Positions 46,206-58,402 of a stretch of 64,000 bases of DNA are shown in pieces. The position numbers and the translations under genes were made by a program. The DNA is from Tragulus kanchil. Its lineage: Eukaryota; Chordata; Mammalia; Artiodactyla; Tragulidae. The stretch covers positions 203,212,400 to 203,276,399 of the forward strand of contig JAIOJX010000026.1 of assembly GCA_022376925.1 (NCBI GenBank). The letters are read 5' to 3'. Positions within the stretch are counted from its first letter, which is position 1. Every line of letters begins with the position of its first letter. The notes under the pieces were generated by a model, which had not been told where the DNA came from, searched no databases, and saw only the letters and a list, made by a program, of their open reading frames with translations.

Positions 46206-46680
46206 GCGTGATCCTAAAGGAAATGACCAGAGGCGGTATCCCGTGGGTTTAGGTAGCATTTAAGAAGAAAACATCAAAAAGCAATTCAGGACTGGATTAT
46301 AAAATCCGAATCAAGAAAATCAAAAGGGACTGAGAAGTAAAGCAAAGTGAGTCAGGGACTCAAAGAGAAGGCTCCTGAGAAGTACAAACATGGAAGCAAT
46401 TTGTGGGGTAAAGTTCTGTATCACTCATGCTGTATGTTGTTTCCTGTTTTGTCTTCTTTGGACTCCTCATGGCCTATGCCACAATCTAGGGAACTGACAC
46501 ACTACAAACAGAGATATTGTCTCCAGTTCACGTTGGTTTAAAGTCTGAAGAGCCCCAGAATTTCTGGTTGAATGATGGATTAAAGACTTGAAAATTAATT
46601 TGTTTTTTTCACCTGCATAGACTCTTCTTTGAATCTTGAAGGTTGATAAACAGTACCTGTATAGCTCCAGGATCCAGAAA

Positions 46681-48853
46681 CTGTTCATTGAATTTGCGTT
46701 GGTGTGGGGTCATAATCCATCGTCATCACATACTCTGAAAGCATGACTTTTCACCATTACTATAGCACTTAGCCATTGGAATTTTGTGAGCTGTTTTCAG
46801 ATCTACATAGACCATTTGTATTAGGGCCTTTTAAAAGCAGAGACTATGGGTTATTCAATTTTGTATTCTTGGAACCTAGCATAGAATGTTTTTAAAATGC
46901 CCTTAAATGGTACTTAAGAATGTACTTAAAAAGGAGATTTATAAATATTTTGCAAAGGAAGTAAATTAATGGATGATAAAACTACATTCTAGTAAATGGA
47001 GTTAGTGTAGATTTGGGTAACCATGTGTCAGACCTTTAAATTTCTGTATGATATTGGACCATCAGAAATTTGAACAGATGAAAAATAAAAACCAGATAAG
47101 CATAATAAAATGCTTCATATTGTTTAGTATGTAATATGCAATTGAAAAGATGCCTTTTGGATATCTTATAAAATTTAAATCATACAATGTGTTTATTTTC
47201 CCCATAAATCTCAAGTGTGACACATTTCATAAGTAGGATCAAGGTTTAGTGGCCAGCACTGGGAATGATGACCAATTTCTGATGATTGATTACCCAGGTT
47301 AAGAAAGAGATGAATGAAATAGAAAATCATAGCTCTCACTTTATGTCTTTCTGGGGGAAATAGATCTCACTTTAAGTCTTTACATTTTTCTGATGTTTGT
47401 TTAAAAAAAAAATAGCAATTTATCTGGAGTTAGTAGACATCAGGATATCCTTCTGATTGAGCTCAAGTAAAAATTAAATCTAGTCACAATTTTTGAAAAG
47501 CTGTTTTTTTTCCTTCTTTTTTTCCCTCTCCAGTGGATGAGTAGTTTCAATGACTTCTCTGAGGGATGGCCTCTGGTTTTGGTCTATCTGTTGACCCTTC
47601 TGATTCTGTGAGTGCAGTTATTTGATAGGAATCAATGCCAGGTGTTTGAAAGGCAGTTTTTAACTTCCAAAAATTATAAGCCTTTGCCTTTTGGTGATGT
47701 ATTATAATTTTAAGTTGGTTTCTTTTTGAACTAAATTTTAACCCTGGGTTTCTGTATTTTTAATTTTAAGTTTTGGTTTCTTTTGAACTAAATTTTAATC
47801 GATCACTGTTCATTGAATTTGCTTTTATACTTTTTGAAAGCATGACTTTTCACCATTACTATAGCACTTAGCCATTGGAATTTTGTGAGCTGTTTTCAGA
47901 TCTACATAGACCATTTGTATTAGGGCCTTTTAAAAGCAGAGACTATGGGTTATTCAATTTTGTATTCTTGGAACCTAGCATAGAATGTTTTTAAAATGCC
48001 CTTAAATGGTACTTAAGAATGTACTTAAAAAGGAGATTTATAAATATTTTGCAAAGGAAGTAAATTAATGGATGATAAAACTACATTCTAGTAAATGGAG
48101 TTAGTGTAGATTTGGGTAACCATGTGTCAGACCTTTAAATTTCTGTATGATATTGGACCATCAGAAATTTGAACAGATGAAAAATAAAAACCAGATAAGC
48201 ATAATAAAATGCTTCATATTGTTTAGTATGTAATATGCAATTGAAAAGATGCCTTTTGGATATCTTATAAAATTTAAATCATACAATGTGTTTATTTTCC
48301 CCATAAATCTCAAGTGTGACACATTTCATAAGTAGGATCAAGGTTTAGTGGCCAGCACTGGGAATGATGACCAATTTCTGATGATTGATTACCCAGGTTA
48401 AGAAAGAGATGAATGAAATAGAAAATCATAGTTCTCACTTTATGTCTTTCTGGGGGAAATAGATCTCACTTTAAGTCTTTACATTTTTCTGATGTTTGTT
48501 TAAAAAAAAAATAGCAATTTATCTGGAGTTAGTAGACATCAGGATATCCTTCTGATTGAGCTCAAGTAAAAATTAAATCTAGTCACAATTTTTGAAAAGC
48601 TGTTTTTTTTCCTTCTTTTTTTCCCTCTCCAGTGGATGAGTAGTTTCAATGGCTTCTCTGAGGGATGGCCTCTGGTTTTGGTCTATCTGTTGACCCTTCT
48701 GATTCTGTGAGTGCAGTTATTTGATAGGAATCAATGCCAGGTGTTTGAAAGGCAGTTTTTAACTTCCAAAAATTATAAGCCTTTGCCTTTTGGTGATGTA
48801 TTATAATTTTAAGTTGGTTTCTTTTTGAACTAAATTTTAACCCTGGGTTTCTG
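46681..48853. repeat. Tandem duplication D15, period about 1099-1125 bp
   Basis: Copy A is 46681-47753 and copy B is 47806-48853. The 52 bases between them (47754-47805) are a second, corrupted rendering of the preceding 'aattttaag...gaactaaattttaa' text. Copy B lacks about 26 bases near 47822. The left end also occurs at 45608 (D14), giving three copies. Confidence 0.95.
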
Positions 48854-49148
48854 AAACCAATATTTTATCTGAGGAATAAAATAGATTCCCATTCAGATCT
48901 TTCATGGTGGTTTTTGTCATCCATTATCTTTCTTGGGGAGAACATGAAAAGCCACACAAATTACTCCATTTTTTGCTATTTTGACATGTTTGAATTTGTG
49001 CCTGGAAATCTACTGTGCACAAGCTGTAGGAATGCAATAAATATTCTTGGTAAGATGGCTATTTGGACATGGGATGTGCACCTTGATATTACTGCAGGAA
49101 TTTCCAACAGGTAAACAAGACACCCTAACCATTGAGACAAGCCCTCTT
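46992..49148. other. Unique AT-rich sequence, nothing recognised
   Basis: No repeat family recognised. The first 1.8 kb is involved in D15. A 66-residue frame at 48914 has no support. Confidence 0.45.
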
Positions 49149-49164
49149 AAGAAATAGGAAGCTA
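49149..49164 (+). repeat. L1 target-site duplication, left copy
   Basis: 16 bp, aagaaataggaagcta, repeated exactly at 50920-50935 right after the L1 A-rich tail. Confidence 0.93.
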
Positions 49165-50574
49165 TGTTCCTGGATCGGAAGAATCAATATTGTGAAAATG
49201 ACCATACTACCAAATATCATCTACAGATTCAATGCAATACATATTCAACTTCCATTGACATTTTTCACAGAACTAGACCAAAGAATAACACAGTTCATAT
49301 GGAAACACAAAAGACCTCGAATAGTCAAAGCAATTCTGAGAAAGAAAAACGGAGCTGGAGGAATCAGCCTCCCTAACTTCAGACTCTACTACAAAGCAAC
49401 AGTCATCAAGACAGTATGGTACTGGCACAAAAACAGAACTGTAGACCAATGGAACAAGATAGAGAACCCAGAGATAAACCCATGCACCTATGGGTACCTT
49501 ATTTTTGATAAAGGAGGAGAAACTATAAAATGGGACAAAGACAGCCTCTTCAACAAGTGGTGCTGGGAGAATTGGAAAGCTACATGCAAAAAAATGAAGT
49601 TGGAACATTCCCTGACACCATACACTAAGATCAACTCAAAATGGATTAAAGACCTCAATGTAAGACCAGAAACCATCAAACTCTTAGAGGAGAATATAGG
49701 CAAAACCCTCAAGGACATCAATCAAAGCAAGATCTTCTCTGACCCACCAACTAAAATAGCAGAACTGAAAAGAAAAATGAACATGTGGGATCTCATGAAA
49801 CTTAAAAGCTTTTGTACAGCAAAATAAATTACAAAAAAGCTGAACAGACAGCCCACAGAATGGGAGAAAATCATAGCAAATGAAACAACAGACAAAGAAT
49901 TAATCTCCAAAATCTACAAGCAACTCAGACAATTCAGCACAGGGAAAATGAACCCAATCAAAAAATGGGAAAAAGATCTAAAGAGACACCTCTCCAAAGA
50001 GGACATACAGATGGCCCAAAAGCACATGAAACGATGCTCAACCTCACTTATTATTAGAGAAATGCAAATTAAAATTACAATGAGATACCACCTCACACCT
50101 GTCAGAATGGCCATCATCAAAAAAGCTGCAGACAATAAATGCTGGAGAGGGTGCGGAGAAAAGGGAACCCTCTTGTATTGCTGGTGGGAATGTTAATTGA
50201 TACAGCCTCTATGGAAGACAGTATGGAGATTTCTTAAAAAACTAAAAATAGAAGCACCCTATGACCCAGCAATCCCACTCTTAGGCTTATATCCTGATGA
50301 AATCAAAATTGAAAGAAGCACCTGTACCCCAATGTTCATTGCAGCTCTCTATACAATAGCCAAAACATGGAAGCAACCTAGATGTCCATCGATGAATGAA
50401 TGGATCCAGAAGCTCTGGTACATATATACAATGGAATACTACTCAGCTGTTAATAGAAATGCAGAAGACTCAGTCCTAATGAAGTGGCTGGCTCTAGAAC
50501 CTATCATAAAAAGTGAAGTAAGTCAAAAAGAGAAAGACAAATACAGTATACTAACACACATATATGGAATCTAG
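49165..50574 (+). pseudogene. L1 ORF2 C-terminal half, one frame with two nonsense codons
   Basis: A single frame reads the ORF2 region after the RT core: [20 protein letters not shown], then [20 protein letters not shown] and the C-terminal MFIAALYTIAKTWKQPRCPS through MEYYSAVNRN. It stops at 49825-49827 (taa) and 50194-50196 (taa) before the natural end at 50572-50574; no frameshift was needed. The catalytic RT and endonuclease parts are absent by 5' truncation, so no activity is possible. The apparent start codon at 49132 lies in the flank and is accidental. Confidence 0.92.
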
Positions 50575-50919
50575 TAGGACGGTCTTGATAACACATTCAG
50601 TGAACTCATGGAAAAACAGACAGAGCATAGACATAGGGACATTGTGGTGAAGAAATAGGGAGGGGGAAGCATGGAGGGAGTAACATGGAAACCTATACTG
50701 TCATGTGTGGAAAAGATAGCTAGTGTCATTGTGCTAAGGGAATAGGAGTGCTTACAATGGCTTGGGGCGATGGTCTGGAGGGGTGGGATGGGGGAATCTG
50801 GGCGGGTGGGGACCATGGATATGCATATGACTGATCTGGGAACATACATGTCTGTGAACAACAAAACTCTAAACTACTAAAACCTTTAAAATAAAGAATA
50901 ATAAAAAAAAAAAAAAAGA
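49165..50919 (+). mobile_element. Young 5'-truncated L1 with target-site duplications
   Basis: An L1 of about 1.75 kb begins inside ORF2 and runs to an A-rich tail. It is bounded by a perfect 16-bp target-site duplication, so it is one clean insertion. ORF2 is followed by a G-rich 3' UTR ('gaagaaatagggagggggaa', 'ggtctggaggggtgggatgg') and AATAAA-like sequences (ttaaaataaagaataataaa). The 3' UTR is close to that at 17690-17815 and not the one I know from cattle L1, so it may be a lineage-specific subfamily. Intact TSDs and few mutations mean it is recent. Confidence 0.95.
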
Positions 50920-50935
50920 AAGAAATAGGAAGCTA
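50920..50935 (+). repeat. L1 target-site duplication, right copy
   Basis: Exact repeat of 49149-49164. Confidence 0.93.
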
Positions 50936-51329
50936 AATATTGTTTTTCAGGATACAGTTTCTTTAAAAAATTCTCTTTTTTAAGAAAAGATATTAATTCC
51001 ATATTTACCAATATTTGTGTATAAGGATTTACTCAAAATTTTAAATATAAATGAAAAATTACCGACATTAACAAAAGTGGAGTGAACAGTACAATAGAAC
51101 CCTCTGAGTTAACTGTTATCAACAGTGTGCTACCTTTGTTTGACTCTTCCTTTTCTTTATTTTGTTTATTTTGATGAAATATTATAATATTTCAAATCTC
51201 ACATGTTATTATTTTACCTCTAGGTGTATGCATATCTCAAAAAAGCCCCCTTTTTATTCATGAATGCTGTTACCACGTCTAAAAATTTAACAGTGGTTTC
51301 TGGTATCATATGATATTTATTTCAGAATT
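50936..51329. other. AT-rich flank, nothing recognised
   Basis: No family recognised with confidence. 'aacagtacaatagaaccctc' and 'caacagtgtgctacctttgt' could be antisense remains of old L1 sequence. Confidence 0.4.
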
Positions 51330-52385
51330 GGTTTGGTTATGACACCAAAAGCACAGAGAATAAGAGCAAAAATAGACAGATGGGACTACATCAAACTTTT
51401 TGCATCCAATGACACAATCGATAAAATGAAAAGGCAACCTATGGAGTGGAAAATATTTGAGACTTATGTCTGATAAGGGCTCTATCCAGGAAATGGAAAT
51501 AACTACAGCTCAGTGACAAAAAAAAAATCAAATAACCCAATTCAAAAATGGGCAAAGGATGTGAATAAATATTTCTCTGAAGATGACATTCAAGTGGTCA
51601 ATTAGCACATGAAATCATCATTACTTACCATTGGAAGAATGCAAATCAGAACCATAGTTTGATATAACCTCACATTCACTAGCATGGTTACTACTAAATA
51701 AACTGAAAAATAATAAAAATTACTGGCAATAAACTGTGGTGACCTGGAGGTAGAGAAATTAGAATGCTTGTGGAATGTTAGTGTGAATGTAAAATCATGC
51801 AACCATTGTGGCAAAGAGTATGGAGGTTCCTCAAAAAGTTAAGAACAGAATTATCCTATGATCCTACTTCTGTGTACATATCCCAAAGAATTGAAAACCA
51901 AGGCTTGAGAAAGGATTGCACATCGCAATCCTTAGTCAACAGATGAAAGCAATCAAACTATCCATCACCAGATGAGCAAATAAAGTGTGGTAAATACATA
52001 TGATGGAATATTATACAGCCTTTAAGAAGAAATCTTCCAATTGCTACAATGTATGATGGATGGTTACATGGGTAGATATATGGTTAAATCTTAAGGATAC
52101 TATGCTAAGTGAAGCAAGCCAGTCACAGAGAGATATATACTCCAGTCATACGGAGTATCTAAGTGGTCAAAAATTACAGAAAACAATTTATAGAAGGTTG
52201 ATTGTCAAAGATGGGGAGAGGTTGTTATAGAAGTTCAGTTTTACAGGGTGAAAGAAGTTGTGAGATCCATTGCACAACAATGTGAATATCCTTAACACCA
52301 CTGAACCGTACAGTTAAAAATGATTAAATGGTAAATTTAATGCTGTGTGTGTGTTTTAACCACAATTTTTTAAAAAAGATGATTA
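51330..52385 (+). mobile_element. Old L1 (L1M-type), ORF2 C-terminus and 3' UTR
   Basis: 'gacaccaaaagcacagagaa', 'gatgggactacatcaaactt', 'aaaaatgggcaaaggatgtg', 'agtatggaggttcctcaaaa', 'atatgatggaatattataca' and 'agttaaaaatgattaaatgg' follow L1 order to the 3' end. Many stops and indels. Much older than the L1 at 49165. Confidence 0.9.
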
Positions 52386-52980
52386 AAACACGTTCCTTCT
52401 CATCAGTTTCCAAAGTTCAAAAGCACAGTTTTGCTCAGTGAGTTATTTAATCAATGAACTGTCCAGTTTTACTGAAAACATTGGTGATGACAAAAATGAT
52501 AGCACTTAATACCACCACAATCTCACACTTCTGGCCATCTGCTTTTCAGAGTCAGCGAATCTTCAAGACAAATTAACGTGTGGCATATGAAAGAAAGGCA
52601 GAAAAATTGGGACTCTGCCCAGACCTTCAAAGACCGGCACTGTCCATTTGGTTTCTTACATATGGGCAAGTCGTTCGCATTCCAAGCCAAGTTATTTCTT
52701 TCTATAAACAATCTCCTGTAGTTCAATTCACCCCATGTTCCTCTGGTATAATCATTCAGCCTCAGGCACAGCAACCTGCATGCCTGATTGATGGCATCTC
52801 CCATCACACTACTTTCAGATTTGGCTTTCAAACCTAACTTATTCTTCTTCTGTGAGGTAGAGGATAAGTTAGAATAAGCAGTACAATGTAAATCTTCCTA
52901 GGGCCATAGAAGTTGAATTCTTTTGTCAGGAAACCTGTAAGTAAGCAACCCAGGGCACCATGGGCATTTGAAAATAGATC
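52386..52980. other. Unique sequence, nothing recognised
   Basis: Overlapping frames on both strands (102 aa minus at 52523-52831, 85 aa plus at 52580-52837) show no domain. At most one strand could code, and neither is supported. Confidence 0.45.
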
Positions 52981-52984
52981 AGTG

Positions 52985-53480
52985 ACTGGATCTGAAAACC
53001 CCTTGCCTTCTTACCCCTTAACCTTAAAAATTTACTTATTAGGAATGAGATCCCTAGGCAATTGAACCTAACTCTCCTGAGGGCACACCTTGCCTTCTTT
53101 ATCTAACCTGTTGATTCTTCACCTAGATAAAAAGAAGCAAGAATGGAGACTTGGGTAGTTAAAGAATGATTAGCTCTTTAGGCCCAACAGTCCCCTAAGG
53201 AACATTACAGGAGGCAAGATAACATCTGAAGAAAGGCAACCAGCCTGCAGGTGAAGAAGAATGAGATACCCAAGTTCCTGCCTAGATTCTTCCTCTGTTT
53301 TTTTCCTTTAAAAACTGATGTGGCTGAGCAGAATCTTTGGAGCTCATCTCTGGTTATTAGTCCACCTTTTCTCCAGATTGCTGTTTTTTTTTGATTAAAG
53401 TGACTTTCTACTGACACTGCCTCTTGAATTATTGGCTTGGGAGCAAGGAACAGCCAAACCTGTTCAGTACACAGACCAGC
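52985..53480 (+). mobile_element. Possible solo LTR of an endogenous retrovirus
   Basis: LTR-like order: a TATA-like 'ctttaaaaac' near 53308, an ATTAAA polyadenylation-like signal near 53394 with 'gtgactttctactgacactg' after it, and 'cttgggagcaaggaacagcc' typical of LTR U5 ends. No gag, pol or env text is next to it, and no target-site duplication was found. Family unknown. Confidence 0.35.
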
Positions 53481-53894
53481 AGGAGCAGTACCTAGAAGCC
53501 TAGTTAGAAATACAGATTCTTCAGCCTCATTCAGACCTACTGAGCCACCAGGGTAGGAATCAATGATATGTGTGTTTATATTTGAATTAGAGGATACTTG
53601 CAAAATTGTGTTGGTTTCTGCTATACCTCAACATGAATCAGTCATCAGTATACAGCCGTCCCGATCGTCTTGAACCCCCCACCTCCCACCCCCTCCCACC
53701 GCTCTGGTTTCATAACCCTCCAGGTGATTCTGACGTCATCTAATATTTGAGAACTACTGCTCTCTACATTGTCTGCCTCTTTGTGACAGTTGTAGAGTAA
53801 AACCTGCGTTTTAACAGCAAATGTGGAGAGAGTAACAGTAGGTGGCAGTGTGTGACTATTGCTGCCTTTTTTTCTAACAAGCTATACTCACTAC
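53481..53894. other. Short repeat-poor interval
   Basis: 'aattgtgttggtttctgcta', 'catgaatcagtcatcagtat' and a C-rich stretch (53676-53705) resemble the antisense beginning of a degraded artiodactyl L1 3' UTR. Not certain. Confidence 0.35.
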
Positions 53895-54012
53895 GTGTGC
53901 GTTCTAAGTCTGTATCACACTCTGTAACCCTAGCCCACCAAGCTCCTCTGTCCCTGGAATTCTCCAGCCAAGAATACTGGAGTGGGCTGCCATGCCCTCC
54001 TCCAGGGATACT
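53895..54012 (-). mobile_element. Bov-tA-type SINE fragment, antisense
   Basis: 'aagctcctctgtccctggaa', 'ttctccagccaagaatactg' and 'gagtgggctgccatgccctc'. The tRNA-like end is missing. Confidence 0.88.
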
Positions 54013-57000
54013 CACCATAGAACAAATCGAATTGCCAGGCCTGAAACTGTATCACTCCCTGGTTACTGACCATTTAGTAAAAAACAATTCCATAGCTATG
54101 TTCCTTTCCAAAAAAGAAGACAACGCTTTATTTCTCTGAAAACATGGAACCAAAATTTAAAAGCAAAATATACTTTTTTTTTCTTCTTTTGGGAGTTTTT
54201 GGGAAATTTAACTTGGAGGTATTTTTGAACCAAGACGTCAAGATAATAAAGTGTATGGATTAGAACATCTTAAGCGTATTCAATCAGAGTCAACAGAATT
54301 TTCCTTCCACCTCCTCCCAGACTCAGTCACCTGGTACTTTTTCTATTCTATTCTGTGCAGTCATTACTTTGACATGTCTGATTTACATACGTGTCCCTGG
54401 TATGAACACTGAGTTTAAGGATAATATATCTTTTGAAAAGGGATGATTACTGTGAAAGCTGGAGCTTTAAACACAGAAAATACAGTGGAGTTGGGAAAGA
54501 ACTATCTCTGCTTTAAGAGATTATATGACATACATATGACTTTAAGAGATTCGGGCTTTCCAAAGTGAATGATTCTTTTTCCCATTTTTGGATCCAGCAC
54601 CAGCTTTTTTCTGATCATTGGAGGCTACCGGGATTCAGCGCTGATCTTCCTCGAGTCTGCTAGATGCCTGCCCTCCCGGTGACCCTACCTAGATCACAGA
54701 GACTTGAGCCAACTGCACTGAGCTGGCCCCAAGGAGAGTCCTGAGCTCTAGCCATGGCCTAGTCCTACTCAGCACACTCTTTAAGCACAAAGGGCTTTTT
54801 CTTTTAACATTATTGTACCCTGAAGGGCTTCTCTTGATAAATGGCTCCTTGAGTGACATGTATAATAGCATGCAATGCCTTCTCAAAGATGAATGACTAC
54901 CACCAGTGACAGCAAATACAGCCAGGGCCACTGCAGCCTATTACTAGAGCTCTGTTTTCTATGTCCTTTTATCTTCTACATCAATTTGTTTCTGTCAGCC
55001 ATCATAAACCATAGAAGCAAGATTCCATGTACAAAGGCAATGTTTGAACTTCTCTAGCAGCAGCACGTGAAATATATTTTCCCGATGCCATGTTCCATTA
55101 GCCTCGTGCTGCCGGGGCAGCAAATCCATCCGTGCCTCTTCAGCTCATAATCCTATCTTGTCTTGAGATCACGTTTCATTATTCCCCAAGCCAAGAAAAC
55201 ATCTGAGTCCCAGCCTTTTTTTCTTTTTCTTGAAAACATGGAACCAAAATTTAAAAGCAAAATATACTTTTTTTTTCTTCTTTTGGGAGTTTTTGGGAAA
55301 TTTAACTTGGAGGTATTTTTTGAACCAAGACGTCAAGATAATAAAGTGTATGGATTAGAACATCTTAAGCGTATTCAATCAGAGTCAACAGAATTTTCCT
55401 TCCACCTCCTCCCAGACTCAGTCACCTGGTACTTTTTCTATTCTATTCTGTGCAGTCATTACTTTGACATGTCTGATTTACATACGTGTCCCTGGTATGA
55501 ACACTGAGTTTAAGGATAATATATCTTTTGAAAAGGGATGATTACTGTGAAAGCTGGAGCTTTAAACACAGAAAATACAGTGGAGTTGGGAAAGAACTAT
55601 CTCTGCTTTAAGAGATTATATGACATACATATGACTTTAAGAGATTCGGGCTTTCCAAAGTGAATGATTCTTTTTCCCATTTTTGGATCCAGCACCAGCT
55701 TTTTTCTGATCATTGGAGGCTACCGGGATTCAGCGCTGATCTTCCTCGAGTCTGCTAGATGCCTGCCCTCCCGGTGACCCTACCTAGATCACAGAGACTT
55801 GAGCCAACTGCACTGAGCTGGCCCCAAGGAGAGTCCTGAGCTCTAGCCATGGCCTAGTCCTACTCAGCACACTCTTTAAGCACAAAGGGCTTTTTCTTTT
55901 AACATTATTGTACCCTGAAGGGCTTCTCTTGATAAATGGCTCCTTGAGTGACATGTATAATAGCATGCAATGCCTTCTCAAAGATGAATGACTACCGCCA
56001 GTGACAGCAAATACAGCCAGGGCCACTGCAGCCTATTACTAGAGCTCTGTTTTCTATGTCCTTTTATCTTCTACATCAATTTGTTTCTGTCAGCCATCAT
56101 AAACCATAGAAGCAAGATTCCATGTACAAAGGCAATGTTTGAACTTCTCTAGCAGCAGCACGTGAAATATATTTTCCCGATGCCATGTTCCATTAGCCTC
56201 GTGCTGCCGGGGCAGCAAATCCATCCGTGCCTCTTCAGCTCATAATCCTATCTTGTCTTGAGATCACGTTTCATTATTCCCCAAGCCAAGAAAACATGGG
56301 GTCTGAGTCCCAGCCAAATAATGTGATTCTGGGACGTAGATTGGGATTACTGAAGATAAAGTGGCCTGGCCATGAGGCGTACTGTAAGAACACGTGTGCT
56401 TATTAGATTGCATCCCATGTCTGCAGCCACCGCCCTCTTGCCAAGACCGAAGGATACTAAGCGCATACCTCCCCTCAGCTCCCATGTGAGTCACATGTTT
56501 GCTTTCACTCCAAAAGCAAAACATAACCGTGAGAGAGGCCCTGTTCTGCTCAAGATCGACAAGCTGTCAGTTCGTCTGGGGACAGAGACCGCTTCCCAGC
56601 TGAGGCAGCACCCCAATAATGCCAAGTGGCACCTTCAGCGTTCTCACAGGTGCAAGCTATTTCTTCTAGAATGAATCACCCATTCTTCTCTGAGTGCCCT
56701 GCACTACTCACTGGTGCTTACGTCATACACACATGGAGGCTGGAGAGCCTCACACTTTGCTCCAAATATGTAAAAGGAGAGCGTATCCTCAGCATCTCCC
56801 TCCTTCTATGGTAGTAACAGCTCTGAACCAGTGACGGAGCAGGGACCTGTCTTTGAAGGAACAAGGAAGTCTGAGGTGTAGCAACAGTCAAAGTAATTTG
56901 TTTCTGTATCCAACAAAAATGTATCTAAGGCAGGTATTAATATGTAGCTAGTCACCTTTTAAATGGAGCTATGTGTACAAGATAACAAGGAATAAGTCAT

Positions 57001-57181
57001 GAGCCTTGGAAACACTTCAGTGTTCATGATCTGAAATCTACTTGATTTTAAGTGAAAAATGAAAGGGGTAGAAATGATTGCCAATTGTATCCTTCCACTT
57101 GGAGCTTCCCTTATACAAAGGGTGGAAGATGATCTCATAGATTCTTAAAGTGTAGGATGGAGATCATCTCCATCAAAATCA
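54013..57181. other. Repeat-free sequence, mostly duplicated by D16 and D17
   Basis: No transposon recognised in the unit beyond the duplications. GC content is higher than elsewhere, with blocks such as 'cgtgctgccggggcagcaaa' and 'gttcgtctggggacagagac'. Frames of 80-114 residues have no recognised domain and are repeated only because of the duplication. Confidence 0.45.
54137..56315. repeat. Tandem duplication D16, period about 1094-1100 bp
   Basis: Copy A is 54137-55215 and copy B is 55231-56315, with T/C-rich filler at 55216-55230. Copy A lacks a short gggg-containing piece near 55200 (aaaacatctgag versus aaaacatggggtctgag), and one T run differs (gtatttttgaac versus gtattttttgaac). Confidence 0.96.
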
Positions 57182-58402
57182 TGTGCTGTGCTTAGTCACT
57201 CAGTCATGCCCGACTCTGCAACTCCATGGACTGTAGCCCGCCAGCCTCCTCTGTCCATGGAATTCTTCAGCTGTACTGTAGTGGGTTGTCATTCCCTTCT
57301 CCAGGGGATCTTCCCATTCCCGGGACTCATAATCCTACTTGTCTTGAATCACGTTTCATATCCCAAGAAAACATGGGGTCTGAGTCCCAGCCAAATAATG
57401 TGATTCTGGGACGTAGATTGGGATTACTGAAGATAAAGTGGCCTGGCCATGAGGCGTACTGTAAGAACACGTGTGCTTATTAGATTGCATCCCATGTCTG
57501 CAGCCACCGCCCTCTTGCCAAGACCGAAGGATACTAAGCGCATACCTCCCCTCAGCTCCCATGTGAGTCACATGTTTGCTTTCACTCCAAAAGCAAAACA
57601 TAACCGTGAGAGAGGCCCTGTTCTGCTCAAGATCGACAAGCTGTCAGTTCGTCTGGGGACAGAGACCGCTTCCCAGCTGAGGCAGCACCCCAATAATGCC
57701 AAGTGGCACCTTCAGCGTTCTCACAGGTGCAAGCTATTTCTTCTAGAATGAATCACCCATTCTTCTCTGAGTGCCCTGCACTACTCACTGGTGCTTACGT
57801 CATACACACATGGAGGCTGGAGAGCCTCACACTTTGCTCCAAATATGTAAAAGGAGAGCGTATCCTCAGCATCTCCCTCCTTCTATGGTAGTAACAGCTC
57901 TGAACCAGTGACGGAGCAGGGACCTGTCTTTGAAGGAACAAGGAAGTCTGAGGTGTAGCAACAGTCAAAGTAATTTGTTTCTGTATCCAACAAAAATGTA
58001 TCTAAGGCAGGTATTAATATGTAGCTAGTCACCTTTTAAATGGAGCTATGTGTACAAGATAACAAGGAATAAGTCATGAGCCTTGGAAACACTTCAGTGT
58101 TCATGATCTGAAATCTACTTGATTTTAAGTGAAAAATGAAAGGGGTAGAAATGATTGCCAATTGTATCCTTCCACTTGGAGCTTCCCTTATACAAAGGGT
58201 GGAAGATGATCTCATAGATTCTTAAAGTGTAGGATGGAGATCATCTCCATCAAAATCATGTGCTGTGCTTAGTCACTCAGTCATGCCCGACTCTGCAACT
58301 CCATGGACTGTAGCCCGCCAGCCTCCTCTGTCCATGGAATTCTTCAGCTGTACTGTAGTGGGTAGTCATTCCCTTCTCCAGGGGATCTTCCCATTCCAGG
58401 GA
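56241..58402. repeat. Tandem duplication D17, period about 1077-1087 bp
   Basis: Copy A is 56241-57327 and copy B is 57328-58402. The first 40 bases of copy B have at least six single or multi-base deletions relative to copy A (cctacttgtc/cctatcttgtc, gaatcacg/gagatcacg, catatccc/cattattcccc). The junction lies inside a Bov-tA. Confidence 0.97.
57186..57327 (-). mobile_element. Bov-tA-type SINE, cut by the D17 junction
   Basis: Same element as 58263-58465, but it stops at 'cattcccgggact', the duplication junction, and not at a natural SINE end. Confidence 0.9.

Larger units (their letters stand above)
44839..46991. repeat. Tandem duplication D14, period about 1073-1089 bp
   Basis: Copy A is 44839-45927 and copy B is 45928-46991. 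The first 50 bases of copy B lack about 16 bases relative to copy A, again an error-rich edge. The 64-residue frame is repeated with one change (CKHGS versus YKHGS). Confidence 0.96.

Noticed and set aside
49132..49827. 231-residue open frame as a host gene
   Set aside because: It is the C-terminal half of L1 ORF2. The start codon lies in the flank before the element, and the frame ends at a premature stop.
56372..57751. Repeated 100-residue frame (56372-56674 and 57449-57751) as a conserved small protein
   Set aside because: Identity between the two is explained by D17. There is no start context, domain or splice evidence.
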